Part shown: positions 47,079 through 61,000 of the stretch, in pieces
Numbering within the stretch: the first letter of the stretch is position 1
How the letters are laid out: each line of letters opens with the position of its first letter
Assembly (NCBI GenBank): GCA_021234535.1
Contig: SFZH01000008.1
Span: 20,375,358-20,439,357, forward strand
DNA from: Stichopus chloronotus
Taxonomy: Eukaryota > Echinodermata > Holothuroidea > Aspidochirotida > Stichopodidae
DNA length: 64,000 nt
Direction: 5' to 3'
Position numbers and translations under genes: made by a program
Notes under the pieces: model-generated
Told to the model about the DNA's origin: nothing
Database searches by the model: none
What the model saw: the letters and a program-made list of their open reading frames with translations, nothing else

Positions 47079-48318
47079 GGAGTATGTAAGAGTTTCCTGG
47101 CTTTGAGATGAAAGTTATGGGGTCCATGAATGTTGTGGTTATGAAAGGGCAAATAAAATCATTTTTACTGGCTTACGTATTTGTACATAGAAATTGTTTT
47201 AAGTTTGAAGCAAATAGATTTTCCCAAACTTACCCCCATGACAATGTCTTGAAATGTTTCAGAGTGCAAACGGAAGCCACTCTGTGACGCTGACCTGTGG
47301 TATTAAAATTGAAATATTTTAATCTGGAACCAAGTTAGTGCACATCCCTACCTTTTTTTGTATCTTCAAACCGTTTCAGAAGCATGTTTGTCTGTTTGTT
47401 TGTTGCACTCTTATTGATAGTTTAAACATGATAGGAATGTTACCATGTTCATGTACAGAGTACCCAAAAGCTCAACAAGATAGTCTTAAAATGATTTTGA
47501 TTTCAGAGTTATGCCATTCCATCAGTGATAAAGTAGATCTTGTGGTTATTAAGTCTGAATTCTTCTCTTTGTGTTTTTATCATTCATGCATTTAGTGCAG
47601 CTTGAATCTTTATGTACATTGTGTAGTTGCATGTAGTGGCACATGGTGTGATGTTTTCTCTTAAACACATTTCTTTTAGTTAAACGTTTTCATGAGAACA
47701 TTCTTTGAAACTATAACTTTCCCAGAAAAACTGAAATTTGAAACCCTGCTGAAGGAAGAAAGCATTGATGCAATTCCATTAAAAAAAAAATAGCAAAATG
47801 ATAAAGATGAAGAAGATTATGCAGAAATCCTTCCTTCTCGTCGCCTTCAGCTCGGCAAGAAAAAAATCCAAACGGAGGAATTGTCTTGTGTGCAGTCTTG
47901 ATGATTCTTCTTTTATAAGATTGATATGTATGTTTTGATTACTGCATAATTAGAGAGGCATTATCTCTCTTGAACATAAGATGCATCTTGCATGCAAGGT
48001 ATTGAACACTGAATAAATAGCCTCAAGAGTGATGTGTCACTTAACAAGTCCTTGTAAAATACTCGAAGAGTTATGTGAGACTCACAGAAGGGGAAAAAAA
48101 AAGGAATCCATCACGGATGAGAAACCCAGGAGAAGAGAAAGTTCAGAGGATAATGTGTTTGAAGAGTGTTTGGTTTGGGTGTGTCTGCTTGTTGTCGAAA
48201 GTATTTTTGACGTCTCTGTATGGAGATTCCTTTTCTCGAGATTTAATTCTGTGTGATGTTGGTAATGAAGCTTGTGACTGGTGTGCACTTTATGGCATGT
48301 ACTGTTTCTGTAACCTTC

Positions 48319-48324
48319 AATAAA
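48319..48324 (+). terminator. TARDBP: Distal TARDBP poly(A) signal
   Basis: TTCAATAAATG, about 1.45 kb after the stop codon. It follows UG-rich sequence and is followed by T-rich sequence (ttcttttttttctgtctg). Confidence 0.5.
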
Positions 48325-50824
48325 TGATACAGAAATTGAGCTGTCAGTATTTTAACCATTCCTTCTTTTTTTTCTGTCTGAACTTGTGTCCTTGATTTTT
48401 TTTTAACTGATTCCGTGGCCGGCATCTGCCATGACTTACTTTAGAATTATACCAACAGAGTTGATCAACCACAAGTCCTGCCTTTACGTTCTGTGCTGCA
48501 AGTACCAAATTGCTTAGGCCCATCCAATCCTGCATTCTATCGTGCATCAACAACGCACCTTAAACAGCCATGGACAGAGGAACGATTCCATGAAAACGGC
48601 TGTGGACGGAAAGAGACAGTAAACCAAATCAGGTGTGTGGGTGGAGGGGGGGGGGGGGGAAGCCATCCCTGAGCTCAGTGTGTGGGGCAACTTGGGGACT
48701 TATCTGATGTAATAGCCATTTCCTGTAATGTAACCATAAATACAATAACGTAATTGTCAAGAAAGTAAAACAAGGACAGAAACAAATCATCACTTTTGTT
48801 ATTATCTCCCGTCAAACTGACATTAATGATGGAGGCAAAACAAGGAAAAACTGAAATGGTATGTGTACTCGTTTGGAGAGATAAAGTTGTGTTAATACCA
48901 GTGAAAACATAGTCCACAACGCCCTGTAGACTTACTCTGAAGTGTACGGAGAATATGCCCATGCTTAATCTCAACTACCCTTTAAGAGAGAAACTTGGGC
49001 AGATCCTACTTCTTGACGATGTCTTCGCTGTCGCTCAACTTCTAAAAGCTATAAAAGTATGGCTTGAAAATTTAGACCACCTGCTCTTTAAATATGGATG
49101 AAGTCCACGTTTAAAATTCAAATCGCAAGGTGTAGAGAATGATTTATTCAGATCTCAGTTATCAGAAGACACGCTTCCAAAGAGGCAAGACGAAATTTTT
49201 AAGTCCAATAGTTCCCTGAAAAGGAGTTTTAATGAAGAGCTGATGTTTCCATGGAGAAAAGACCTACGTGACTAAAAATGGTCAAACTAGAAATCACTAC
49301 AAGATTTTCGATACGGGTTATTATTTATCAGTCACTCAACCTGGGCGTACATTACTTACAGTAGTGTACAACTCCTTTGAAGTTTTCTGCAGAAACATGC
49401 CAGTCAAGCGAATGTCCTGATGAGACCAATGTAGGAAGTATATAAGAGCACAATATTGGAAGTAATTTAGGTCTATCTTTGACGAGAAGTGTTTGTCCAA
49501 GCATTGGCGTCAATCCCCGGGGGGGGGGGATGGGACGAGGGGACACGTACCCCCACATTTCGGCAGGTGGCTACAATGTCAAATCCCCGCCCTCCCCCTA
49601 CCCCATTTCGTAAAAGAAAATTTTTTTGGCACAATACTTGAATGGTAGGGGAACATTGTAGCAAAGATCGCGCCATCGTTTTGGTGAGGGACTGATGTAA
49701 TCGCTAGGCTGATGAATGCTTATAAAGGTACTCTGCGTGACGAATGTAGGTGTTTATATACGTTAGACACGGATACACATCCCAAATGCCGACAATTTCC
49801 GCGTTCCACCCGCGGTGTTCTCTTTCCAGTGTCATGTTAATGGACAAAAGAAGGTAATGGATTGACTGACTTGCCAGTCCAGACTAAGGTATACATCCGT
49901 TGACTGTGTACTTTTTGTTTCTTTCGAAGCAGTTCGAAATTAATGAAGAACGTTACCCGAGTAACCTCCCTTGTACTTGAAATGGAGTGAGGGTAACATT
50001 TCGAATGGCAATTATCAAATAAAGAAATTTTAAGCTTGTATAGTTAAGTTTTATTTTACCGTGACTGCTTTTATAATTGCTTTCTTCTACATTTCCTTAA
50101 AAGTTAATTCATTGTATTAATTGTAAAGTATACTTCGGAATAAAGAATTTCTAGCCGAGGCGAAATTCGGTCGAAAAAAAAAATGGAAAATGTCCTTCAC
50201 ACGCTCATCGTAAACAAAAAAAAAAGTGACACATTCCCTCCCTATCGATACACCAACAAAATTTCAAATTACCCGAAAAGGTAAAAGTGAGGTAAAAATT
50301 CTGTTGGTGGTCGTGTATTTGAATGAATCGATGATGTACACTCAGTACCGTCGCCCCCCCCCCCCCAAAAAAAAAATCTGGCATACCATTTGGAATTTTT
50401 CATATCTCAATCTAGCACATTTTATGACTTCAAAAGAAGCCAAGTATTGCAATTAGATTCCATCTAAGTTTAGCTAGTAGGTGAAAAATTGCTCAAAAGG
50501 GGATGGGGTGCACCTCCTCCTTTACAATTCTCTCACAGATGTAGACCAACAATCACTTTTCTCATGCTTTCCCCCATCTATCAAGATAACATTGTAGGTG
50601 ATCTTTTTCAATGTGGTTATCATTTTCAAAAGTTATCGGTGCAAGAACGAGTTCTGCTTTGTTATGCAATCATCAAACTGCTAAACAAATGTAATCGATG
50701 GAAGTGAAAAATTGTTGGAAAAACTAAACCGGAACCATAATTTCTCGGGGAAAAAATGACTGCAGTAGATGCAAATTGTTGCACTAGATTTTGTTTATTG
50801 TCAACTGCTTGTTGAAAATTTCTC

Positions 50825-51178
50825 TTAAAGGGAAATAGGGCGTTTAGAATACACCAACATGACATACAAAAGAAGTAGAGTTAGTCATTGTTAAACCATC
50901 CAATTTCATCAATAAACACCTGCAAAAACTTCATCTCCTCAAAACATTACGCATGTGATGAGTAACGGAAGATGCATCATTTGAATTTTGAAAAGTTTGG
51001 GTGAACAAATTAGTGTTAAGTAAGAAATAACTGGATTTCTATTAGTTGAAAAGCTTATTTCTTGAAAAGAAGGCTACTGCCCTTCCTTATTTTGAATAAT
51101 CTATCATTCTACGTCCACAAACATTGGTTTCAAAAATATGGATGTTTTCTCTAAAACAAACGCCCTATTTCCCTTTAA
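50825..51178 (-). mobile_element. TTAA-flanked MITE, family A, copy 4 (inverted)
   Basis: 354 bp. Bounded by TTAAAGGGAAATAGGGCG and CGCCCTATTTCCCTTTAA. The interior is the reverse complement of the copies at 16832, 26578 and 45275. It has the best-preserved termini of the four. Confidence 0.9.
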
Positions 51179-51304
51179 AGATAAAAAACCTGTTATCGTT
51201 AGAAAGTAGAAACTGTTGAATTAACTTTTCAGAGAATTACGATACCATAAATATTCTAGATAAGAGCAAACCAAATTATTAAGCCTACCATTTTTCCACA
51301 GAAT

Positions 51305-52060
51305 GATGTTTTTCTCATTTATTGAGAAATTGCAGATATGAAAGCCCTATTTCAAGGCTGGGTACATAAAGTCGAATACATCCGGGAAGTGTTATTTCTA
51401 AAGTTATTTCTAAAGTTTGTAAAGCCAAAGACTTTCGGGCCGCTGCGCGCCAACGGATGGTGGCGCTCTCCTTAGTGCCATATCAGAGCCATATACAGCT
51501 CTGTGCCATATATAGAGAGATGGCTCCGATAGTGTTGCACGCGCAGTGCAAAAGGCTTTTGCCATCAGACCAGGTCCCCATCCCTGCTGGAAACCCTTGA
51601 CAGGCGCTTCATATGTTATCTTCCTGACGTGTAGGCAATATTTGCCCCCAATCATTAGATCCTTGTGGTAGTATTGTAATTTCTGTTTTCATTTTACTCA
51701 CGTTATACTTCTGCCTAACCGACGAAATTTCGCTGAGGATTTTGAACCACTCTCCGTGAGACGTTTCGCTGGAAATTGTCATATACTGTATGTATTATAT
51801 TTGCTAAGTGCTCTATGAATATATGACAAAAATAAAAGATTATGCATAATTAATTCTTGTATAACATGTAATTCTTGCATATCATCTCAATTACATTTTA
51901 CCATAAATTGATTGCTTCTCATTAACCGAAAAAGTGCAGACATGAGATCATCATTTCAAGGCTGGTTACATTCATAATAGAACATTCTGGAAATGACCGT
52001 TTTCTGTCACCTAGGGCCCAAAATTTTCTTGTTCAATAGTGACGCTCTCCTTAGATATTC
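51305..52060. repeat. Two diverged direct copies of an unknown ~150 bp segment
   Basis: Near 51,305-51,480 and 51,915-52,060 the same order of phrases occurs: tctcatt...gaaa, atttcaaggctggntacat, nnncatncnggaantg, then gacgctctccttag / ggcgctctccttag. Spacing is about 600 bp. Origin unknown. Confidence 0.5.
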
Positions 52061-54655
52061 ACCGTCACTTAAGAAATGCCATGTTAAAGAAAATCAAGAG
52101 GTCTATTGTGTGTTCTGTATGTATGAAAATAACCCAACATATTTGGAACCACACACGACGATAACACGTACCGTACTACAAGTCAGGATTAATTATCTTA
52201 TTCTTAGTCTCCTAAAGACATGACTTTAAACGAAATTTCTTCATCCGACCAGCCTTCCTCTCACATGTACCACTTTTCTTCCCTTCAATTATTGACTGAA
52301 ATTAGAAAAAAAAAATGAAATAAGAAAAAAAAAAAGTCCCTCGCTTTGTCATCCGCTCACACATGGATTGAATTCACATGAGAAATGTGTCGATCATGTT
52401 AGGTTAGCTTTACGGCTAATATCACATTTATGTTTTAAAGCTAATTCGATCGATGATTGCAGCTTCTATAGCTGCAATTAAGGTCGGCATGCTTCCAAAC
52501 GGAGTCGAGATATTACTCCGCGAAACAATCCCCTCACGTCTAACGAGCTGCCGGAAATTTATCGCTAATCTCAGCTTCTGGTGAAATGTCACATCAATCC
52601 GCGGTGATTCTTATCATACTGATGCATCCACGGCAACTTCCTGTCAGTCGGATAAATTTTGAAAAAACATTCTTGAAAATCCTTTTTCTCTTTTATAACC
52701 AATAACTGTGGTGAAAATAAATTCGAGTTAGGTGTTACTTGTGCATTGAAACGTCAAACACACTTTAATTAGACAGCAGTGGTCTTCATCGAGCTAACCC
52801 TTAAAGAAGTATTCCAGTGAGATTGAAAGAAATTCTAAAAATAAATAACATACGTAATACCCCCCGTCACACAAATATCTTGTTCATAACCCAAGATATT
52901 GCTTTTGGAAGTCAGACAGCTTTGTCAATATGAATTCCCTGATGCTTCAAGGTTGCTTCAAATTGTAATGTAATTCACTCATGTTATTGCAATAAATCTT
53001 TGCTTTTTTCTTTCTGTCTTTCTTGCTTTGTACTATTTGAAGTGTTCATCTAACCCTCGACAAAGTAGTACAACATGGTAGTTTAACATTAGTTACCAAA
53101 ATATTATAACATGTTCATTGCGGACTGACGATAAAATGATATTGGAAATTAAGTTCAAGTTCATTAAAATGCCATATTTTTTGCCTGAAAGATAATCGAG
53201 ATTTTAAAGAATGCTTGCACAAGTAGTGTCCTTGTGACATCGCACTGTTGAGAAGTTCCCAAAATGCAATGTGCCACCTGACTTACACACTAAAATACCG
53301 ACCTTCGGGGGCCCCTAGTGCATGCAAGGTATGTCATGTCAGGGATTTCCTACCTATCATGTGATTGGTAAATGCCTGGCCTATCATGGCATTTACAAAA
53401 TTTTCGTATGTCGAACATTCAGATTTTAAGCTTAAAAGTTTTGAGAGGTGCTCCCACCCCATTAACAAGGTGGCACACAGTCTGAAATGTAGTAAACTGG
53501 AAATTTGACTGTGTTGGCGTTCCATGGTGGTAACGATCTATTTTGGGGAGCCGTTTCTTGTTAGGGTATTATGCACCAATCCAATCGTATATGATGATGG
53601 ACTCAGATCGACCCAAAGGGATAGCATGATTCTTGTATTCCTTTCCCATAAGTCTTAATTTTACAGCATTTCGGTAACCTGCACTTATTTTTTACGATGT
53701 GTTGTCAGAGAAATTTTATGGATGCTTGATTGGTTAAGGGCCGAGTTGGAGCAATTTGCATGCGTTTACAATCAGCTTGCTGTACATTATGTTTCAAATC
53801 TTGTCTACCATTTCAGGGTATGCCTTTATTCATAGGGTAATTTCTTATATAGGCCTACAGTATGCATTTAACCTTTTTTTTAACTTCTTCGTGTAAACAT
53901 TGGGTCACAGAGACTGTTTTTGTCGAAGACGAGTGGGTCAATAAATGTGTGCTACCGTTCACGTCTGTACTGTGTGGTTTGTGGCAACACGACGGAACCC
54001 CTTTCCACGTCCCCCCCCCCCTCCTTGGGGGCGTCTCTTTTCAGAAATATTACTACGGCACCTTCGATTTTCTAAAACAATCTAAATCTCCTTCAATCGT
54101 CCTGATTTTCACATCATCTGCACTTTCATCGATGCTCTTAATCATTCAAGTAACAAAAATAATGAGGACGACTGAAAACATGATGAAAAAGTGATTGCCG
54201 TGGCTCATTTTAGGCACTTTTCCCTAGGGTTAACAAAACTCGCGGATGTACAAAATCTAATAGTGGGTATGGTACATGCACAGGCACTATGAAAAGACAA
54301 AGGCGACTTGTGGCGCTGTCTGCTCAGATCGGTGGAAGTATTCTTTGAAACCTCTCAATCGACGAGGGTAGGCTATATATACAAATTCTCTTGCTAGAAC
54401 TTTCCAATTCGAGAGCATTCCATCTCTTCTCAGAAACACCTGTTAGTTAACATGGTACTAAATATAGAAGGGAGCAAATTTCCAATTCCATCCGGAATGT
54501 ACGTACTTGTACGTAGAAAGGCTGGTCGAAGATTGTGACGGATATGTAAAATGTCTTTAAGTAGGTAGCACGTACAGCAGATCATTCGAGCTTTTGTAGA
54601 GAAGCACCACTGGCAGTCCATGGAACGCCAAGATCTTAACTCCAGTACTTTAAAA

Positions 54656-55282
54656 TTAAAGGGGAACTCCAGTCAAGGAACATGTCTTCTGACTTATTTA
54701 AGCCATTTCAAACCATTTTCATTCATATTCTTGACGTTTTGAAATGAACTTCTGATGGGCAACATAGTATGTTCAAACTTCCCACCCCACAGAGTTTCTA
54801 ACACTATGCATGTATATGAAGGGCGCGGCCATTATGATGTGATTGACTGTGATCTCTGTGGCTTGTGACGTAGTCGACGACCAACCATGATCAACGGGAT
54901 TAACCTTCATAATTAGTTATTAGACACTCTGTGTATTCAATGTGGCTATCACAAGATAAAATAGGTAATCGATAAGATTGCAATAAAACACAGAAGAGGA
55001 ATTTTCCATCAAAAGGGCAACATTACGCAGTGTGAGCCGGTGCGAACAATACCCTGAAGATAAAGAAAACTTAATCTTTAGTAAGTACTAAGTGAACCTT
55101 TTCAGAAACAGGGGAATAAGCCATGTAATTACGAATTATGTAGGACAATCAGGTTGGTCATCGTGGATTAAAGCTGGTCGTCGACTACATCACAAGCCTC
55201 AGAGTTCACAGTCGATTACATCATAATGGCCGCGCCCTTTATGTACATACATAGTGTTAGAAACTCTGGAATTCCCCCTTAA
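54656..55282. mobile_element. TTAA-flanked MITE, family B, with ~100 bp inner inverted arms
   Basis: Ends TTAAAGGGGAACTCCAG and CTGGAATTCCCCCTTAA are inverted with few mismatches, and both carry TTAA. Inside, about 54,792-54,887 and its reverse complement at about 55,172-55,268 match closely (gggcgcggccattatgatgt, cttgtgangtagtcgacgac). It has no coding capacity. The first bases are shared with family A, so both may be mobilised by the same kind of transposase. Confidence 0.8.
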
Positions 55283-57629
55283 ACATTGGCATTACCCTGG
55301 CAACATGTTCCTAAGTTTGTAGGTCGATAGTACAGCTTGTGTTAAAAAGACAAAAATTAGCGATACGAAAAGAGAAATTTTGAATGGCACCTTTATTTGC
55401 TTCCCGCTCTTCGTTAGAGCTAGTGATCATGTGTTCGTTTAGGATGTAAGTACGTTTGTGGTACGAACTTCAATATGATACCGTACACCAAAGGTAGTGT
55501 TAATACAATCATAACAGGTAACCTACATCGAGACGGGACGTTTCTACATTAGCTACAGCTACCAGCAACGAGAGAACAGTTCCATGCAGACTACACATGC
55601 CAGAAGAAGTATAGACCTTCCTCTCTACGCTGTTCAGAGGTTTTAGCAATCATTTTGTTGCTTCATCAATGTGAAGTTATAAATACTAAGAAATAAAGTT
55701 AGATATCAATAGATTCCCCCCCCCCCCCCGACATGATCATGAACAGTCAAATACACACTTGCAGACATAGGTTGTTCGACAGACACACAGACATCGACAC
55801 ACGCACCTTTAGACAATGAAATGTGATACATTTATGTTTCCTTCTCTAGTTTCTGTGACATGTTAATCAGCCAATTTGCGGTTCATCTTATTTAGATGAT
55901 GATACGCTTAGTGAGTAGATTATGAGTTTCTCGAGTTTCTGTTTTGCATATTAAGTTCCACTATACTGGAGATGTACCTCATCTTAAATAATTCATTTCA
56001 TAACACCTGTCAGTCGTTTGTTTATTCGCATGAAAGCTCTTCCGACGGAGCATCACGGTATCAGTAAAAAAAGTCTCACACTTGACACATATAGGTCCAA
56101 ATAGAACTATATCCCAAAACTGTTCGTCATTGTCAACAGTGGCGCAAATCCCACTATGTGTGACGAAAATGATATGAGAAGGTAAATAAGAATAAAAAAG
56201 AAATAAACCTAACGAAGCTGACGATGGTAAGGGACTGTGTGAAATTTCTCTGGATCACATGTAGGCTACATAATATTATGTGTCACAGGCTTTGAATTTG
56301 TGTAATTATGATTAATGCGGTTCCATTGACAGCATGGTATAGTCGTTGGCAGAGTCTCAGATCCAACTTACGTTAAAGATGAACGCTTTATCAAACAGTC
56401 TACATTAAAAGTTTTGTAATATTGTTTACTACACAACGATTGAATGCTCTCTTGATGATGTTAATGCCATATATGAAATAATAAACTATTATACTATATA
56501 ATAGCATTTACTGTTAATGCCACTTACTTGAGGGAAGTCACCTCTTTAGAAACGTGGAACTTTCTGGATCCCACCAGCTTCCCTGTACTGTTTACACTAA
56601 GCGCTGTGTAGCGCTGTCATATTTGGCAAGCATTAGGAGACTGTTGAATCTTGTCAATGCGATACTGGATCAAGATTACGCGTGACTAAACTATACCCAA
56701 TTTTAAATTCTAACAACGTTTAAATGTGAATATAGCCATTCATACAAATACTTATTCATGTGCTATACTTCTGCAAAGGTTTTCCACAAAATATAACAAA
56801 AATGCAACATTCTTTGTCTCATTTCTTATTAGTTCGTAAGTAGGAGGAATTACTTGTTGGAGAAGACGTCCGAATAGTAGCTAAAATAAAAAAACTTTAA
56901 AGTAAAAAAAAGGGATAAAATTGGGATAGCCCTTATATCGAGTCTCACTGGATTGTGCTTCAAAACATTGGTCAGTGTCTCTATCTGATTTCCGTGTTTT
57001 CATCTTAGACCTAAAGGAATTTGAATGGCTAATGAGAAGAATCGTAATCAACATCCCACTTGACATAGGCTACTTGATATCTTGCAACTTTTTTTCTGTT
57101 CAGGTATTGTCCACACTTCCTATACTGGAACAGTCACAACGCACTATCTTGGGATTTGTTTTAATGATTCAATAGTCGTGATACCAATTAGCTCTTCAAT
57201 CAAAATACGAGAACGTTGAATTGTTTACTAGCATGTTTGGATGAACAAATGCCTCAGAAAGTTGTAGTAAACATTTTATCTCTAATTGTGGAAACTGACG
57301 ATTCTTTCCGAGAACTCTCCGGTGTCTCACAAATGCTACATAAAAAAGAAACATGCATTTTCTGCAGACCATAGCGTGACTTTAATACCAATTAGAAAAC
57401 TATAACTTTCCTTGTCAGAAATGGACCGTAGTATTTTTTTTGGTATTTGTTGTTTACAGCCATGGAGTCTACAAATATCAATAACAGCGAAAACTGCATG
57501 CTTGAGAAAGGACATCTTTCGACCGGTTTGTATATGCATTGTTTTATTAACAGTGCTACCTTTGTCTCCAATTTGTTAAAATTTAACATAAGAGAATGAA
57601 ACAAGGGAAACCAAACATTTATACACTAG
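55283..57629. other. Intergenic DNA between MITE B and the LTR element
   Basis: Nothing recognised except a poly-C run near 55,718. No convincing ORF. Confidence 0.5.
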
Positions 57630-57634
57630 AGTTT

Positions 57635-57894
57635 TATTGTGTTGTAGCAAGTAGCCGAGACAGGAATAACACAATATACAGTAAAGCAAGTATAGTGAAG
57701 TGATGTTTATTGCTCTCTGTCTAAAACGCCTCTGAAGCAGGCTCTTTGTTCTTACATTCAACACAAGGTGCTGTACCTACATGACTCATTACAATTACTC
57801 ATATTTCTCAGAAAAGGCATGTATCAGAGAAGAGGTTAGAAAACCGGATATAACAGTTAACGGTTAACAAAGAGTTACTTTATAAAACACAACA
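57635..57894 (-). repeat. 3' LTR of the retrotransposon
   Basis: 260 bp. Read on the minus strand it starts TGTTGTGTTTTATAAAG (a possible TATA-like box) and ends CTACAACACAATA. Base-for-base comparison with the other LTR found no difference. Confidence 0.95.
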
Positions 57895-57905
57895 TTTCCC
57901 CCTCT
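57895..57905 (-). other. Polypurine tract of the retrotransposon
   Basis: Minus-sense AGAGGGGGAAA directly abutting the 3' LTR, the usual primer for plus-strand DNA synthesis in LTR elements. Confidence 0.85.
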
Positions 57906-58022
57906 GTAAAAAAGTTAATTCCCTTGGTGAGTGTCAACGGTTTAAGCTCTAAATCCAACAAGTAAACAGATTGGATTTAAGAGTAAACATGAGTGATTAA
58001 ATCGTTGGTACAAAGAAACAGC

Positions 58023-61000
58023 TTAGCCGTAAAATACATAGTCTTTTCCCCACAGTGGCATTCGTCTCTGTCTCTGTGGTCGATTAGTGGTGTCAGTAGT
58101 GAAGTCAATGGCCTCATTGTTTCGTCGAGTGAGTTCGTTTTCTGCTGGTGGTGGTCCTGTGTATTTGGCAAGTCGTTCAACGTTCCATTGTTTCCCATCA
58201 ACAGTTTCATAAGTGTTTTGGGCAATTTTCCTTGAAATTTGTATGGGTTCACTAAACTTTGAATAACCCTTTTGCACATTTCCTGGTTTCTTTATACGGA
58301 CCCACTCACCTTTTGTGAACTCTCGGTACTGTACTCCTTTTCGTTTATCGAAGTATTCCTTGCTCTCTGCCTGTTTACGTTGGACTCGAAGACGTAATTC
58401 ATGCAGAGGTGCAGGAGAAGGGTCTTTGGTGACTCCTGTAATGTCTAATTTTGTCCTAAGGTGTCGGCCGTGCAGTAAAATGGATGGTTCTACACCCGTC
58501 GTCGCATGTGGTGTAGACCTGTAAATTGCTAGAAATTCTCTGGTAGAAAGTTTTATGTCCCGTCCAGTCAACTTGGTAGTCTGTACACTGTCATTAAGTA
58601 CTCGATTGAATCTTTCAATCTCACTATTACCTTGGGGGTGATAGATGGCAGAAAACCGATGTTTAATATTACGTTCCTGCAAGTACATCTTAAAATCATT
58701 ACAAGTGAATTGTGGTCCATTGTCAGTCACAATCTCTTCTGGGAATCCTTCCCTTGAAAAAATAGTTGTAAGTGTATCAATTACAGTAGAAGCAGTCACA
58801 TTGCCAGCAAATGCCACTTCTGGCCATTTACTGTAGTAGTCGATAACCGTAATAGCAAAACGACAATCTCTTGGTGCAGTATTATCAGGACCAACAATAT
58901 CAATCGCTAGTTTCTTCCAACCGGAAGTGGGTAAAGGAACGGGTTGCATAGGACCAGTTCGTACACGCGCTGATTTGTCATGGTTTTGACAAATTGCACA
59001 ATCTTTAACCATCTGCATTACAGTATCATCCATCTTAGGCCACCAATATAGCTGACGCAATCTTTGTTTGGTGCGAACTATACCCTGATGACCTTCGTGG
59101 GCAAAATTGACAATCTTAGAAATAAAAGTAAATGGAATAACAACTCTCTCCTCTTTAAAAATTATGTTATCATGCATTGACAAACTATCACGGACTCTGT
59201 AAAATGGCAACAAGTCGTCAGCTAAACCTTTAGCAGAAATAGGCCAGCTGGAAGAGAGGAATTTGACAACTTCAGTTAACACTGGATCAGACTTTGTAGC
59301 CTGTTGTAAGGAACTCTTGGTAAGGCACATATCCTTAAGCAGTATTTCACATACAGCATAGATATCATCGTGATCAGTACTAGAATGAATATTATGATCA
59401 TTAAGTGGCAACCTTGATAGAGCATCAGACACTTTGTTCTGATCTCCTGGTTTATATTCAACCGCAAAATTATAATGTAATAAGCGCGCTCCCCAGCGAG
59501 CAATTCTCATGGGTCTATGACCTGTACCTGAAGTAGCTAACAGAGTAACTAGGGCTTGATGATCAGTGCGCAGAGTAAACTTTCGACCCCACAAGTATGT
59601 ATGCCAGCGCTCTATAGCCCACACACAAGCTAATGCTTCACGCTCCCCTGTGGAGTACTTTTTCTCAGCCTCAGTGAGTTTCCGAGAGATGCATGCAACA
59701 AGTTTCTCCTGACTTTGGATCAGCTGAGTCATTGTAGCACCAATACCGTAGCCCGATGCATCAGTGGTTACAATTACATCTAAGTTAGGGTCAAACAGGG
59801 ACAAAGCTGCACTATTCGAAATAGTGTACTTAAGTTCTTTAAACGCTGCATCAGCTTCCGCATTCCAAGCAAACTCATGAGCGGTCTGAAGGTCCCGGAT
59901 TGGCTGAACTTTGGTAGCAAAGTTAGGTACAAATTTTGCGTAATAGCCGGCAAGTCCTAAGAAAGAACGAACTTGTTCCCTAGAAGTAGGAATTCGGGCG
60001 TCTCTAATAGCAGCAACTAAATCGGGGTTAGGGTGAAGTCCCGCATGATCAATTACATGGCCCAATACCTGAATTGATTGTACATTAAATACACACTTCT
60101 CATTGAGAGTCATTCCCGATTCTTGTAAACGAGACAAAACATTACGTAAAGTAGTAGCGTGCTCTTCTGGAGTAGAACCGTAAACAATAATATCATCGAT
60201 AAAACACATTACACCTTTAATACCTGTCAGAATACGTGACATAACCTTCTGAAAGCATGCAGGTGCTGACGCTAGGCCAAAGCAAACACGTTTGTATCTG
60301 TAAAGTCCCTCGTGAGTAATAAATGTAGTAATATCTCTACTCTCGGGGTGCAAATCAAGTTGGTGGTAAGCAGACTTCAGATCAAGTTTAGAAAAATACT
60401 TAGATCCTCTTAATTCATGAAACATCTCATCAATATTTGGTAGCGGGTGTTTATCCACCACAACATTCTCATTGACCTTACGTAAATCTACACAAATACG
60501 AACATTTCCAGACTTTTTGTAAGCTACGACAATAGGAGAAACCCATTCGGTAGCATCGGGGGCTTTCTCGATAACACCTTCCCGTTCTAGTCGGGCAAGT
60601 TCCTGTGATACTTTTTCCCTAGCAGAAAACGGTAGGGGACGTAATTTCTGTTGCACAGGGCGTGATTCCGATTTCAGTTTAATTCGGTGTTGATAGCCTT
60701 TGATTAAACCCAAATTATTCGAAAAAAGTGAAGGAAACTCCGAAGGTACATTAGAAGAAGGCGTACTAGGTGACTCAACCTCTGTATTAGAATAGCAAGA
60801 TAGGGAAGCACCGTCAATCTGCAAATTTAACAGTTGAATTGCATCTTTCCCAATAAGTGTAGTGCCTTCCCGAACAACATGTATAACGATATTTGCACAT
60901 CGACCTTGAAATGAAATTTTAGCATCAAAGTAACCTACAACAGCTATTTCGGTATTAGTGTAGGATTTAACAGAACTCTCACAAGGCTTAAGAGTCTCGT

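Larger units (their letters stand above)
46868..48345 (+). other. TARDBP: TARDBP 3'UTR with three AATAAA signals
   Basis: Downstream of the stop codon there are AATAAA hexamers at 47,152, 48,012 and 48,319. The last two are followed by typical U/GU-rich sequence. Several UG-rich stretches (about 48,160-48,195 and 48,250-48,295) and a G-quadruplex motif (47,041-47,078) lie within. The true end is inferred to be just after 48,324 and needs transcript data. Confidence 0.55.
48346..54655. other. Intergenic DNA downstream of TARDBP
   Basis: No gene recognised. It contains a MITE copy (50825-51178), a diverged duplication (51,305-52,060) and several G or C homopolymers (near 48,645, 49,519 and 50,356). 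The open frames are short and isolated. Confidence 0.55.
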
